This document shows positions 55,939 through 64,000 of a DNA stretch of 64,000 nucleotides, piece after piece. Both the position numbers and the translations under genes were made by a program. A model generated the notes under the pieces. That model worked only from the letters and a program-made list of their open reading frames with translations, did not search any database and was not told the origin of the DNA. Source of the stretch: Sulfodiicoccus acidiphilus (GTDB lineage Archaea > Thermoproteota > Thermoprotei_A > Sulfolobales > Sulfolobaceae); contig NZ_AP018553.1 of the NCBI RefSeq assembly GCF_003967175.1, positions 496,001-560,000 on the forward strand. Direction: 5' to 3'. Numbering within the stretch: the first letter of the stretch is position 1; each line of letters begins with the position of its first letter.

Positions 55939-56230
55939 CGGGGGTTGAGGGGACGGAAGTCCCCTTCCGTGGGGACGGACAGCCCCCTTATGTAAACCTC
56001 TTTACGGTTGTCAAAATACTATTTCTACGACCTCTACTGTGAGAGCTGGGTCGCACCCTAGGGGCTGGGGGAACTCACGCCCGTGGAGAGGAAACCCTCC
56101 GCGATCCCCCTTCCGTACTTTTCACAGAAAGGTTCCACTGAACCTCCGCTACGTAAGGAGATCGAGGTTCCTCCGGGAAGCAGGAAATCCCCACCGGGAG
56201 ATGCCCCGTCCGTGAGGGAGGGGTAGTTTA
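55939..56230 (+). mobile_element. TnpB-less IS605-type element, copy 1 (possible omega-RNA carrier)
   Basis: The 292-bp element begins with a left end like the TnpB relics (GGGGGTTGAGGGG, then a perfect hairpin ACGGAAG/CTTCCGT with a TCCC loop at 55953-55970). It has no coding sequence. A 40-bp block (56042-56081) is identical to 60903-60942 in copy 2. It ends with GGGAAGCAGGAAATCCCC and GGGGTAGTTTA. The right part has the place and terminal motif of the omega-RNA region of tnpB elements. Confidence 0.65.
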
Positions 56231-56495
56231 CTTATCGGAAACTACTAGAAGTGGCATTTTGATCTGTCCAAGTGTGGTTAAACTCATAGTCTAAAATTAA
56301 TCTTATATTGTATGATAAATTAGTTCTTCTCTCACTGAGGAACAGAGAGTCTATGAAGGAAGGACAAATACGTAAATCCACGGTCTGATTGGTTTCCGAC
56401 ACCCGATCCTCTAGTTTTTCTCTAGAATCACACATAACTATACACATTCAAAAACTCCCCAAAGACGTTACGATATTCGAGTAGGTAAACCGTAT

Positions 56496-56789
56496 TCACC
56501 TCGCTATTAATCTCCTCCACGTTATGGCCAGGACGTAAGGCACAGCCTCAATGCACATGAGGAGCCCTCTAGTTGACACCAAGGAGCCCTCCAGCACTCC
56601 GGTGAAAATCGTGAATAGAATTAAAATGAAGACTACCCTAAGCTCCTCCCTCGAAATCCTGTCCAGTCGGAGGGCTTCCACGATCTCGCTCTCCGCAACA
56701 CCGAGAAGTACCATAGTCATCACTCCCGCAAGGACCCCCGCAAACACCATCAAGCCGAAAATCGAGAACACTTCAAATAACTTGTACAC
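56496..56789 (-). CDS. Small membrane protein downstream of cdc48
   Basis: The 97-residue product has two or three hydrophobic helices ([36 protein letters not shown], and a weaker one) and an Arg-rich C-terminus. GTG 56789 overlaps the cdc48 stop by 17 bp and is preceded by GGGGAGG, so it may be coupled. I recognise no family. Confidence 0.6.
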   Translation of the reverse strand: MYKLFEVFSIFGLMVFAGVLAGVMTMVLLGVAESEIVEALRLDRISREELRVVFILILFTIFTGVLEGSLVSTRGLLMCIEAVPYVLAITWRRLIAR

Positions 56790-58869
56790 CTCCCCTCGAC
56801 CTCTCCCTGAAACTGTTGTAGAAGTTGAGCATGGCCTGCGTTATGGTGGGTCTAATTGACTTCATGGCCTCGACTAAGTCTCCTTCCTCTACCTTGGGTC
56901 TCGAGCCGGAGGAGAGGGCTCTCCTTATGGCGAGCAAGGCCGCCCTATCGACCACACCCTTAACGTCAGCCACTGAGAAGAACTCCGTCTGTCTCGCCAG
57001 CTTTCCCACGTCTACTTCTCCATGAGGGTGTCTGTCTAGGAAGGTCTTGAAGAGGGCCACCCTCGTGTTGAAGTCCGGTGGAGGGACGTAAACTAGTCTC
57101 TCGAACCTTCCCGGCCTCAACAAAGCCGGGTCAACTATGTCCGGCCTGTTAGTCGCGGCGAGCACGACCACCCTCTCCCTGCGTCTCGACACGCCGTCCA
57201 TCTCAGTAAGGAGTTGGCTCACTAGTCTGTCAGACACTCTGTTTGGGTCGTAGCCCCGTGTCACCGTGATCGCGTCTATCTCGTCGAAGAATATGACAGT
57301 TGGCGAAGCTTGCCTGGCCCTCTTGAACACTTCCCTGAGGGCCTTCTCGGTCTCCCCAACGTACATGTTCATGAGCTCTGGGCCGTTTATGGCAATGAAG
57401 TTAGCCCCACCTTCGTGGGCTACTGCCCTCGCTAGCATGGTCTTTCCAGTGCCAGGCGGACCGTAGAGGAGGACGCCAGTTGGAGGTTCCACTCCCGCTT
57501 CTCTGAACGTCTCTGGGTACTTGAGGGGCCACTCCACCACCTCTCTGAGTTCCTGCTTCACCTCGTCCAGTCCAACTATGTCGTCCCACCTAGTAGACGG
57601 AACCTCGACCCTGAACTCCCTCAGGGCCGATGGTTCAATTCCCTTCATGGCATCCAGGAAATCCTCGGAAGTCACCCTAAGCTTCTCTACTTCAGGCTGC
57701 CTCTCTAGGGCCCTCATCGTCGCCTCTCTAACCAAGGCTTCTAAGTCCGCTCCCACGAACCCATTCGTCATGTCAGCTATTTTCTCGACGTCGACGTCCT
57801 CAGATAGGGGTATCCTTCTGGTGTGTATCTTAAGTATTTCCAATCTAGCGTCCCTATCTGGGACGGGGACCTCGATTTCCCTGTCGAACCTCCCAGGCCT
57901 CCTGAGGGCTGGATCGACCGCGTTGGGCCTGTTGGTTGCCCCTATCACCAACACACCTCCCCCAGACGACACTCCGTCCATGAGAGTGAGGAGTTGGGCC
58001 ACTATTCTCCTGTCCGCTTCAGTAGTTGTCACGTCCCTGTTAGGTGCTATGGCGTCTATCTCGTCGATGAATACGACTGAGGGGGCGCTCTTCTCTGCCT
58101 GTTCGAATATTTCCCTCAACCGCTTTTCGCTCTCCCCGTAGTACTTCGACCCTATCTCGGGCCCACTTATGTAGTAGAAGTTGGCCATTAGCGAATTCGC
58201 TACCGCCTTCGCTATGAGAGTCTTGCCAGTTCCTGGGGGGCCGTAGAGAAGCACTCCCTTGGGAGGCCTTAGTCCGAGCAGCCTAAGGACTTCCGGCCTG
58301 ACCAAGGCCAGTTCGATGATCTTCCTCATGGTAGAGATCTGCTTTCCCAGTCCACCGACATCGTTGAAGGTCACTGGAGGAACTCCCTTTTGAGTCAGCC
58401 TTATCACGTCCGAGGAGACGATCAGTTGAGTTTCCCCAGTGATCACCCCCACCTCAACCTGTGGAGTGAGGGAGACAGCGACTAACTCTCCGTCCTTGAC
58501 GTAAAGAGGGCAGCCTCTCATGACAGCACGCCCTCTGAGCTCGAGACTGAGCTTCCTCTCGTCAACTTTCCTTTGAGACGAGGGAGAAACTGTCAGTGAC
58601 TTCAGGGGCTCTGGACTCACCCTCCTAATTGCAATTCTCTCACCCTCTCGCACGCCGATCCACCGCAGTTGCTCCGGATTTATGACAACCCCATCCTTCT
58701 CGTCCCTATTTTCCATCACAGTGAGCGGAACCATCCTCACACCAATTATGGCAACTACGTCCCCAGGGGAGATCCTTGCGCTCCTCATTAAGGAGCCCGA
58801 TACGAGAACTACGTCGCTCCTAACCTTAGAGGAACTCCACACCCTAGCTAGGACGAAGTTGCCAGACAC
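56773..58869 (-). CDS. CDC48/p97 (VAT-type) AAA+ ATPase
   Basis: The 698-residue protein has the N-terminal substrate-binding double-psi barrel region (roughly 1-165) and two AAA+ domains. Walker A is GPPGTGKT at 211-218 and 471-478. Walker B is FIDE (D270, E271) and FFDE (D530, E531), and GATNRP/AATNRP sensor loops follow. It unfolds proteins for degradation by the proteasome. The N domain is shorter than in VAT of Thermoplasma. GTG 58869 has an A/T-rich GTTAAAATAC region near 58910-58920. The last residues lack the HbYX proteasome-docking motif (ends GGVQVI). Confidence 0.95.
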   Translation of the reverse strand: MSGNFVLARVWSSSKVRSDVVLVSGSLMRSARISPGDVVAIIGVRMVPLTVMENRDEKDGVVINPEQLRWIGVREGERIAIRRVSPEPLKSLTVSPSSQRKVDERKLSLELRGRAVMRGCPLYVKDGELVAVSLTPQVEVGVITGETQLIVSSDVIRLTQKGVPPVTFNDVGGLGKQISTMRKIIELALVRPEVLRLLGLRPPKGVLLYGPPGTGKTLIAKAVANSLMANFYYISGPEIGSKYYGESEKRLREIFEQAEKSAPSVVFIDEIDAIAPNRDVTTTEADRRIVAQLLTLMDGVSSGGGVLVIGATNRPNAVDPALRRPGRFDREIEVPVPDRDARLEILKIHTRRIPLSEDVDVEKIADMTNGFVGADLEALVREATMRALERQPEVEKLRVTSEDFLDAMKGIEPSALREFRVEVPSTRWDDIVGLDEVKQELREVVEWPLKYPETFREAGVEPPTGVLLYGPPGTGKTMLARAVAHEGGANFIAINGPELMNMYVGETEKALREVFKRARQASPTVIFFDEIDAITVTRGYDPNRVSDRLVSQLLTEMDGVSRRRERVVVLAATNRPDIVDPALLRPGRFERLVYVPPPDFNTRVALFKTFLDRHPHGEVDVGKLARQTEFFSVADVKGVVDRAALLAIRRALSSGSRPKVEEGDLVEAMKSIRPTITQAMLNFYNSFRERSRGGVQVI

Positions 58870-59295
58870 GAGGAGATCTCTCAGTTGTTGGAAATAGGCT
58901 TTACCTTAGAGTATTTTAACTAAATGCATGTTAGGACTAGACGACCAGGCGTTTGAGTAGGAAGGCCAACAATACAGTCTTACTCAAGAATACGCCCGTT
59001 CCGCCTGTTTCTAAAGCGGGTGACCACCCCCTTAAGGAGGAGGGGAGGTTGACAGTTAGGGGTCTCATTGACGTCCTGAGGATAAGTGATGCATCTACCC
59101 TTTTAGGATGGAGGTCCTACCGTTCTCCTAAGGTGGCCCGTCCTAGAGGAGGTTCTACGTACCCGTTCCTAGAAGCGGAGTTGCCGACAGTTCACTTCTC
59201 CACCTTCACTAACTCCGTTTCCTAGGTTCAGGTGTTAAAAACGGTTATTAGAATCGAGTACGCAAGTTAGGGTATCCAGTCAGAGCAGGAAGCAT
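58870..59295. other. 425-bp gap upstream of cdc48
   Basis: It holds the cdc48 promoter. A + strand frame (58953-59225) has no family match and no good start. A pyrimidine/purine-rich hairpin-prone stretch CCCCCTTAAGGAGGAGGGG lies near 59027-59045. Confidence 0.4.
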
Positions 59296-59556
59296 ATGGA
59301 TAGCTTTCAGATGTGGACTACCCTTATAACCTCGTTCTTAGAAGAAAGAGAGGGACGAGTTACGCCTACTGAAGATATTAGGACCGCAGTGTACCTCGTT
59401 CAATTGGTGTTCCTGTTCTTCTTCGTGTTCCTGTTCGATTTATTAGTAGTAAAGAACGGGCCTATGTTTTACGGCGTCCTAGTAGCTGATGTAGGCCTTG
59501 TGGCCCTACTACTCTACTTCCTCTTGAGGAGAATATCAGGCTACTTCAACTTCTAA
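59296..59556 (+). CDS. Small two-helix membrane protein, unknown function
   Basis: The 86-residue ORF has a polar N-terminal third and two hydrophobic helices (YLVQLVFLFFFVFLFDLLVV and GVLVADVGLVALLLYFLL) ending in a basic tail. It has no family match I can name. It sits between cdc48 and the Sso10a-like gene at 59713 with room for its own promoter. Confidence 0.5.
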   Translation: MDSFQMWTTLITSFLEEREGRVTPTEDIRTAVYLVQLVFLFFFVFLFDLLVVKNGPMFYGVLVADVGLVALLLYFLLRRISGYFNF

Positions 59557-59712
59557 AGCTAGACGGTCACTTACCTCCAGAGACCGTAGATCGACTTGAA
59601 AGGGCCAAAGAGGTAGGTATCATTTGTTTCATCTACCGCGGAACCATATTTCTTTCAAAATAGAGAAATTGTTGTCCGCTTGCACAAATAGTAGAAAAAG
59701 GAATAGATAAAC

Positions 59713-60012
59713 ATGCCTAGAAGAAACAGAAACAAGCTTGAAATAATGATGGACATAATGGAGGCTTGTAGAGAGGGTAGTAGAAAGACGAGAATAATGT
59801 ACACTGCCAACCTCAGCTACGAACTGACTAAGAAGTACATTTCCGAAATGGAGAAGATGGGACTCATAATAAAAAGGGAGGAAGATGGCGAGATGTTCTT
59901 CCTCACGGAGAGGGGAAGGAACCTGTTAGACAAATTACGGAAATACCGCTCATTGAGAGAAGAGTACATGAGACTAAACGACGATCTAAGGAGGAACTTG
60001 AATAAGAGTTAA
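59713..60012 (+). CDS. Sso10a-like winged-helix DNA-binding protein
   Basis: The 99-residue protein matches the family pattern: KLEIMMDIMEACREGSRKTRIM, TANLSYELTKKYI, a wing with EMFFLTERG and a charged coiled-coil helix (LDKLRKYRSLREEYMRLNDDLRRNL). The ATG is preceded by A/T-rich sequence. Its stop overlaps the stop of the convergent relative at 60009. The pair may be cross-regulated or have arisen by duplication and inversion. Confidence 0.82.
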   Translation: MPRRNRNKLEIMMDIMEACREGSRKTRIMYTANLSYELTKKYISEMEKMGLIIKREEDGEMFFLTERGRNLLDKLRKYRSLREEYMRLNDDLRRNLNKS

Positions 60013-60356
60013 TTTTTTTGTTGCAACTTCCTTTTAACCTTCTTGGAGGAGCCGATTTCGTCGTAAATTTCCATCTCTATTTGGCGATACGCCTTCCTAA
60101 CTAGCTCGTACTCGTTTATTTTATTTAACATTTCGAGGCCTATGTCGGTGGTGTAGTATTTGCCCTGAAACTCGTTCAGTGCCTTAAGTTCAACTAACCT
60201 TCTCACCCACCGCCTAGTGAGCCTGAAGTTGAGGTTGGTCTCCCTCATTATTCTGGTCTTACTCTTTCCTTCCTTACAGGTAGATAGAATCGCCTTCACT
60301 ATTTCCAACCTAGTTCTTCTCCTATACTTCATAAGAGCCATATAGCATAGTCCCAA
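60009..60356 (-). CDS. Sso10a-like winged-helix DNA-binding protein
   Basis: The 115-residue ORF has the same layout: RLEIVKAILSTCKEGKSKTRIM, ETNLNFRLTRRWVRRL, a wing with GKYYTTDIG and a C-terminal coiled-coil with a Lys-rich tail. A shorter start at the ATG of MALMKYRRR (60341) is as likely. It converges with its relative at 59713 with overlapping stop codons. Confidence 0.78.
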   Translation of the reverse strand: MGLCYMALMKYRRRTRLEIVKAILSTCKEGKSKTRIMRETNLNFRLTRRWVRRLVELKALNEFQGKYYTTDIGLEMLNKINEYELVRKAYRQIEMEIYDEIGSSKKVKRKLQQKN

Positions 60357-60800
60357 AAATATGTAATTACGAATGTTCTATATACGTCAGGTAAATAAAT
60401 ATTAAAGGGAGAGCCAATTTATCTAGATTACTAGATTTTGACTTTCAATAATAAATATTACAAGAAAAATTCAATTATCAGATCTCACATTCTTAGCTTA
60501 GTTTTGTTGGGTTGACTTCCTCTTGGCCCGTCAGGGCTAGAGCTCCCCTACCGATTTTGGATCGTACCTCATCATTTGGTGAGAAATGGAGAAGGTCAGA
60601 GATCATCATTTAACCTCCCAACTCCTACCACATCACAGCTAGCGTCGTGAAAGTAACTGCACTCGAACCAAAGCTACCCGCTTCAACAGTTTTTCACTAA
60701 GCTCGTGATATAAGAATAAGCATTTCGGATTGCGAGTGAGGAAATTGAGGGCGGGGAAGGCCTCCAGTGGATACGGCCTCCTTATACGAGCTTTAACTTT

Positions 60801-61098
60801 ACGGGGATTAAGGGGGCGGAAGTCCCCTTCCGTGATGGTGGACAGCCCCCTCGTAGAAACGTTTTGTGATAAAAACCCCAGTGTTTCCCAGATCTAACTG
60901 AAAGAGCTGGGTCGCACCCTAGGGGCTGGGGGAACTCACGCCTGTCGATAGGAAACCCTCCGTGACCTCCCTCCCGTACTGTTCACAGGACGGTTCCACC
61001 GAACCTCCGCTACGGAAGGGGATCGAGGTTTCTCTGAGAAACAGGAAATCCCCATCGCGAGGTGGACACGCTCCCTCCGTGAGGGAGGGGTAGTTCAC
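60801..61098 (+). mobile_element. TnpB-less IS605-type element, copy 2 (possible omega-RNA carrier)
   Basis: The 298-bp element is homologous along its length to 55939-56230: a left end with ACGGGGATTAAGGGGGC and a CGGAAG/CTTCCG hairpin, the 40-bp identical block (60903-60942), GAGAAACAGGAAATCCCC, then GGGGTAGTTCAC at the end. It has no ORF of its own. The conserved right part and terminal TAGTTCAC match the right end of the tnpB relic at 33337-34708. Confidence 0.65.
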
Positions 61099-61204
61099 AT
61101 ACTGTATTTCGGAACGTCAATCGTTGACACCAACGATGCTCCTCCCTAGTTCGACTGAGATATAGAAACCAGCTACACACCCCAATTTCTCCCATAAGGG
61201 GGTA

Positions 61205-61410
61205 GACATCGTGAACGAAGGTCTTTCCATGCGAAGTGGATCTCCAACCTACTCCACTCCCCGCCGAGGGGTGTAAACCTTAATCGACGAGAACTACAAG
61301 CCCTTGAAGGGAACCCCTCCCAGGGTGGAGAGGAAGGCAGATAACTCCGGCAACAAACCTTGTTTCTTTGCTTACGATAAAGAGCTGGAGCCTCACTTAC
61401 ATGACAAAGA
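61205..61410 (+). pseudogene. tnpB C-terminal tail relic
   Basis: GGGGTGTAAACC and the following bases line up with the tail of the relics at about 34410 and 39930 (RCKPEP region). A few degraded codons (MRSGSPTYSTPRRGVNLNRR) precede them. It is the end of an otherwise lost tnpB, immediately after the element at 60801. Confidence 0.5.
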
Positions 61411-61434
61411 AAAGCTAAGTGAAGTTCACCATTA

Positions 61435-61764
61435 CTAGTTAGATTGTAGATTCACTACCTCAACCACGTAACCTCCAGAGAAGACCACCTTAAACTGAGT
61501 CGCGTTTGGATTGTAGACAAAGACATAGTACTGAGAAGGCATGAGCCACTGAGAGTCGCCGTTATAGATGACGTCGATCGGAACAGAGTAAATGTTAGTT
61601 ACCTTTAGGTAGGTTGAGTTACTCACATTAAACAGTTCAAACATATTTGGGCCCAAGCTTGCTTGAACTTGGGCTGTGGTGGAGAATGTCAAGAAGGGAA
61701 GGAGGGAGAACACGACTGCGAGTGAAACCAATCCGATCAAGGTCAATGCTATGATGAACTTCAC
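61435..61764 (-). CDS. Small membrane-anchored extracellular protein
   Basis: The 109-residue product has an N-terminal signal-anchor helix (ALTLIGLVSLAVVFSLLPFL) and a C-terminal extracellular region of about 75 residues with several N-x-S/T sites and beta-rich composition. GTG 61764 lies ~26 nt after a reverse-strand TATA-like CTTATCAAG. No family recognised. Confidence 0.55.
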   Translation of the reverse strand: MKFIIALTLIGLVSLAVVFSLLPFLTFSTTAQVQASLGPNMFELFNVSNSTYLKVTNIYSVPIDVIYNGDSQWLMPSQYYVFVYNPNATQFKVVFSGGYVVEVVNLQSN

Positions 61765-62532
61765 AAGTTAGACCTAGATGTGGGACTTGATAAGTGAGCC
61801 TCTAACATCGCTCTATTTTTTCTTACTCTAAGTTCGTCGGAACTAAAGAAAAACAAGGCTTCCACACAGAAAACCGTCGTTCTAGATTCTGTGCTATTTT
61901 GTGAGGCGTAGTTACGACCCACCGGAACCGATAGGCTGTAGGCTTACGTAGGAGGGTTCGGAGGGGATCGCCATTTGTGGTAAGGATGGACAGCCGCTTA
62001 CAATTCAAATACTAATTTGCTAGAGACTATACCCAACGACAGTCACCGACTGAACGGTCTCCGTGAGGTCCTAGTCGAAGTGAAGTTTCGGGAAGTTCGT
62101 CTTCGCTTCAATCTACGTACTAGATTCTCCAAAGTCCCTTGAATGGGAACTGGACTCTATGCCCGTGGATCTTAACCCTCTACCGTCCACGCGAAGGGGC
62201 GTCCTCGCCTCGAAGGTCTCCTGCTTCCGGGAGCGACCTCTATACTCCTTAACCATAGCGGAGGTTTAGACGGACAGTTGCGTGACTCCCCGTATGAAAT
62301 AAGGAGATATGGAAGGTAGTTGTCCACAGACGTAAGTACCCACGGTCTCGACGGTATGACCGGCTTTCACGGCCGAGGTCCAAATTGCCGTAGTCTTTTA
62401 TCTATGAAAGAAATTTCTGTCGGAGCCGTCCATCCCCACTACGGTCTTTCACCTCCTCAACCCCGTAGAGTCAAAGTCGGTCAAAATCTAATGACTGCTA
62501 CAGTTAATTATATATGTTACTAGGGCTAGTTC
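61765..62532. other. 770-bp gap with faint IS left-end similarity
   Basis: On the reverse strand near 62470-62420, GGGGTTGAGGAGG followed by GGGGATGGACGG resembles the left ends at 55939 and 60801. The rest shows no gene. The vapB TATA box is at 62504-62515. Confidence 0.35.
62504..62515 (+). promoter_or_regulatory. TATA box of the vapBC operon
   Basis: TTAATTATATAT lies 26 nt before GTG 62533 and fits leaderless transcription. Confidence 0.6.
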
Positions 62533-62778
62533 GTGTCCGTGGAAGTAAAGGTAACTAGGAACTATCAGATAACGATACCTTACGAGGTTAGGCAAAAGTT
62601 GAGTATAAAAATGGGGGACAAGCTTATCGTGAAAGTGGAAGGCGATAAGATAATAATACAGAAGAAGAGGGGCGATATATCTTCTCTTAACCTCACTTTG
62701 GGGAGGAAGATAACTGACGAGGAGATCAATGATGTAATAAACGTGGCTGGTAGGGAAATTGCTAGAGGCGGTAGTTGA
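62533..62778 (+). CDS. vapB: AbrB-type VapB antitoxin
   Basis: The 81-residue protein has an N-terminal swapped-hairpin AbrB DNA-binding domain (VKVTRNYQITIPYEVRQKLSIKMGDKLIVKVEGDKIIIQ) and a C-terminal toxin-binding tail. It would bind its operator with VapC and neutralise the toxin. GTG 62533 follows a TATA box. Its end overlaps vapC by 20 bp, as is usual for vapBC. Lower GC than neighbours suggests a mobile origin. Confidence 0.9.
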   Translation: MSVEVKVTRNYQITIPYEVRQKLSIKMGDKLIVKVEGDKIIIQKKRGDISSLNLTLGRKITDEEINDVINVAGREIARGGS

Positions 62779-63139
62779 TACTAATTTTGTAATAGCCGTT
62801 ATGTTTAAAGATCACGAGTATCACGAGAGAGCGTTAATAGAATGGAGTAAACTCGAGAAGGCCTATTTACCGTTAATTTCCATTACAGAACTTGCCTATT
62901 TTATTATTAATAATAAGCTAAATTTTGAGTTAATAGATGAAGTCATCAACGATCCCAAAATCGAGATAGTACCTGAGACTATAGATGACGTTTACTGTGC
63001 CTCAAGTAATAATGGGGAGATAAAGGGTTATGATGACTTTAACGACTTTTTGATCTTATCAGTTTCGGTCAAGTTAAATTTACCTTTGCTTACATTTGAC
63101 AAGAAGTTGAAAGCTAAAAGTGATAGAAGTCGAGTCTAG
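62759..63139 (+). CDS. vapC: PIN-domain VapC toxin (ribonuclease)
   Basis: The 126-residue PIN protein has the acidic active-site residues D7 (VVDTNF), E44 (ITELAYF), D92/D93/D96 (YDDFNDFLIL) and D114 (TFDKKL). It would cleave RNA, often tRNA or rRNA, when VapB is lost. The start is TTG 62759, inside vapB. The A/T-rich composition is unlike the catabolic genes. Confidence 0.9.
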   Translation: MLEAVVDTNFVIAVMFKDHEYHERALIEWSKLEKAYLPLISITELAYFIINNKLNFELIDEVINDPKIEIVPETIDDVYCASSNNGEIKGYDDFNDFLILSVSVKLNLPLLTFDKKLKAKSDRSRV

Positions 63140-63639
63140 CCCTTGTAGAAGAGCCTCCTCTAGTCATGTATAATCATACGAAGTAGGAAGTAGCTGTTAT
63201 GGTACCTTTAAGTAGCTTAAACATTTTCATCAGCTCACCTGCGCCTATTAAACAGTTTCAATGAACTTCTGGAGCTCTCTCACGTTCCTCAGGTTCAGGT
63301 AGAGGATAAGGTCCCCTGACCGTGTTGACGGCCACGTAGAAGAGGATCAGGTAGTCCTATGACCTGTTCCTCAGACCTAGAGATGAGTCCTGGTATCCTA
63401 GGACCTCAGGTTTGCCGTGAGACTTATCTCCTGAAATGAACTTCGGCCTTTCGCGACCTCTTCCTAGTCGAGGCTGATGTCTGTGGAGTATAGGTACTTA
63501 CGTTGAGGTTTTCCATCGCTTAACCCCCATTTTCGTAAACCGGCTAGCCTCGGCTAGTTCGAGGCTTTACTGAGGTGTATTTGAGACCTCGCCGTTGCTC
63601 CCATCTGCAGTTATTTTCCACCTCCTGTCTAATAACTTC
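63140..63639. other. 500-bp gap
   Basis: A reverse-strand region near 63260-63420 keeps scattered coherent peptides (for example LRNVRELQKFIETV) but no open gene. A hairpin lies at 63547-63565 and the TATA box of the next gene at about 63608-63616. Confidence 0.4.
63547..63565. repeat. 6-bp stem hairpin upstream of the third large-subunit gene
   Basis: GCCTCG and CGAGGC pair around GCTAGTT. It sits 75 bp before ATG 63640, near the promoter, and could be an operator. Confidence 0.35.
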
Positions 63640-64000
63640 ATGCGTTACGTCGGTAGACCTATCAGGAGGAAGGAGGATCCTAAGCTCATAACCGGAAGAG
63701 GAAGGTATATCGACGATATTGAATTCCCGGGGACTCTCCACCTCGTCGTAGTTAGGAGCACGGTAGCCCACGCGCTTTTGAAGAGCGTCGACTACTCAGA
63801 CGCTCTTAAAGTGCAAGGGGTTGTAGGAGTGCTCACTGGGGTCAAATTCAAGGTGGACAACAGGCCCGAAGACTTTCCCATGGCTTCAAAGGAGATACTT
63901 TACGTCGGACAGCCAGTCGCTGCAGTCGTTGCTACAGACAGGTACGCTGCGGTGGACGCCGCCGAGAAAGTACAGTTCGATTACGATGAACTCCCTGCCG
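63640..64000 (+). CDS. Third molybdenum hydroxylase large (CoxL-like) subunit, 3' end outside window
   Basis: The frame from ATG 63640 is open for 120 codons to the window edge. It has the N-terminal signature of xanthine dehydrogenase-family large subunits: MRYVGRPIRRKEDPKLITGRG, then RYIDDIEFPGTLH, HALLKSVDYSDAL and the EILYVGQPVAAVVATDRY segment of the a/b-hammerhead domain. A TTATTTT TATA-like sequence about 26 nt upstream fits a leaderless start. It is distinct from the copies at 5443 and 18397. It could be the missing partner of an orphan medium/small pair. Confidence 0.85.
   Translation, partial: MRYVGRPIRRKEDPKLITGRGRYIDDIEFPGTLHLVVVRSTVAHALLKSVDYSDALKVQGVVGVLTGVKFKVDNRPEDFPMASKEILYVGQPVAAVVATDRYAAVDAAEKVQFDYDELPA

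Larger units (their letters stand above)
55157..56495. other. 1.3-kb gene-poor region with IS debris
   Basis: It carries copy 2 of the 37-bp repeat (55497-55533), A/T-rich sequence at 55670-55740 and the tnpB-less element at 55939-56230. The rest shows no gene. Confidence 0.45.
60357..61434. other. 1.1-kb A/T-rich and IS-debris region
   Basis: It holds the promoter of the Sso10a-like gene, A/T-rich sequence to about 60490, the tnpB-less element at 60801-61098 and a tnpB tail relic at 61205-61410. Confidence 0.45.

Noticed and set aside
1-64000. CRISPR arrays, rRNA or tRNA genes
   Set aside because: No run of regularly spaced direct repeats and no rRNA or tRNA signature was found by eye on either strand.

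Overview
The window looks like part of a thermoacidophilic crenarchaeal chromosome, most likely a moderately GC-rich member of the Sulfolobales. The evidence is AGG/AGA-biased arginine codons, A/T-rich TATA boxes about 26 nt before many start codons (leaderless transcription, often GTG or TTG starts), Sso10a-type winged-helix proteins, a MerH-type TRASH protein beside MerA, a crenarchaeal CDC48 and Sulfolobus-type TnpB relics. Genus and species cannot be fixed from the sequence alone.

Region 1 (1-31.7 kb) is a catabolic island. In order it holds a ThDP-dependent enzyme (cut by the window edge), a UbiD decarboxylase, a flavin split-barrel protein, UbiX, a DsrE-like protein, an orphan molybdenum hydroxylase large subunit, an MHS-type transporter, an acyl-CoA synthetase, an amidohydrolase, an amidase, a second MFS transporter, a DUF2848 protein and an ACMSD-like amidohydrolase. 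Then come a complete large/medium/small molybdenum hydroxylase set, an isochorismatase-fold amidase, a second medium/small pair, a cupin, a formamidase-like cyclase, an NCS1 nucleobase-type permease, a second ACMSD-like amidohydrolase and an HTH_10 regulator coupled to another acyl-CoA synthetase. Together these suggest uptake, ring hydroxylation, C-N hydrolysis, decarboxylation and CoA activation of an aromatic or N-heterocyclic compound. The substrate is not known. Eight genes here carry single-base indels in homopolymer runs, nearly all one base short.

Region 2 (31.7-49.5 kb) mixes housekeeping genes with insertion-sequence debris: an enoyl-CoA hydratase, purE-purK, a GlpD-like dehydrogenase, CoxG-like SRPBCC proteins, an HPP-like membrane protein, a mercury operon (merH, a stand-alone HMA protein, merA), glpK, a DUF2250 regulator with an alpha/beta hydrolase, and an MFS transporter. 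Decayed IS605-family TnpB elements lie at about 33.3-34.7, 39.6-40.2 and 47.4-48.2 kb.

Region 3 (49.5-64 kb) holds a large secreted or anchored protein, a zinc-ribbon membrane protein, a processive family-2 glycosyltransferase, a CDC48 ATPase, three Sso10a-like proteins, a VapBC toxin-antitoxin pair and the start of a third molybdenum hydroxylase large subunit at the right edge. Two related ~295-bp elements (55.9 and 60.8 kb) keep IS605-like ends and a conserved right-end block but have no tnpB. They may be TnpB-less carriers of an omega-RNA-like segment.
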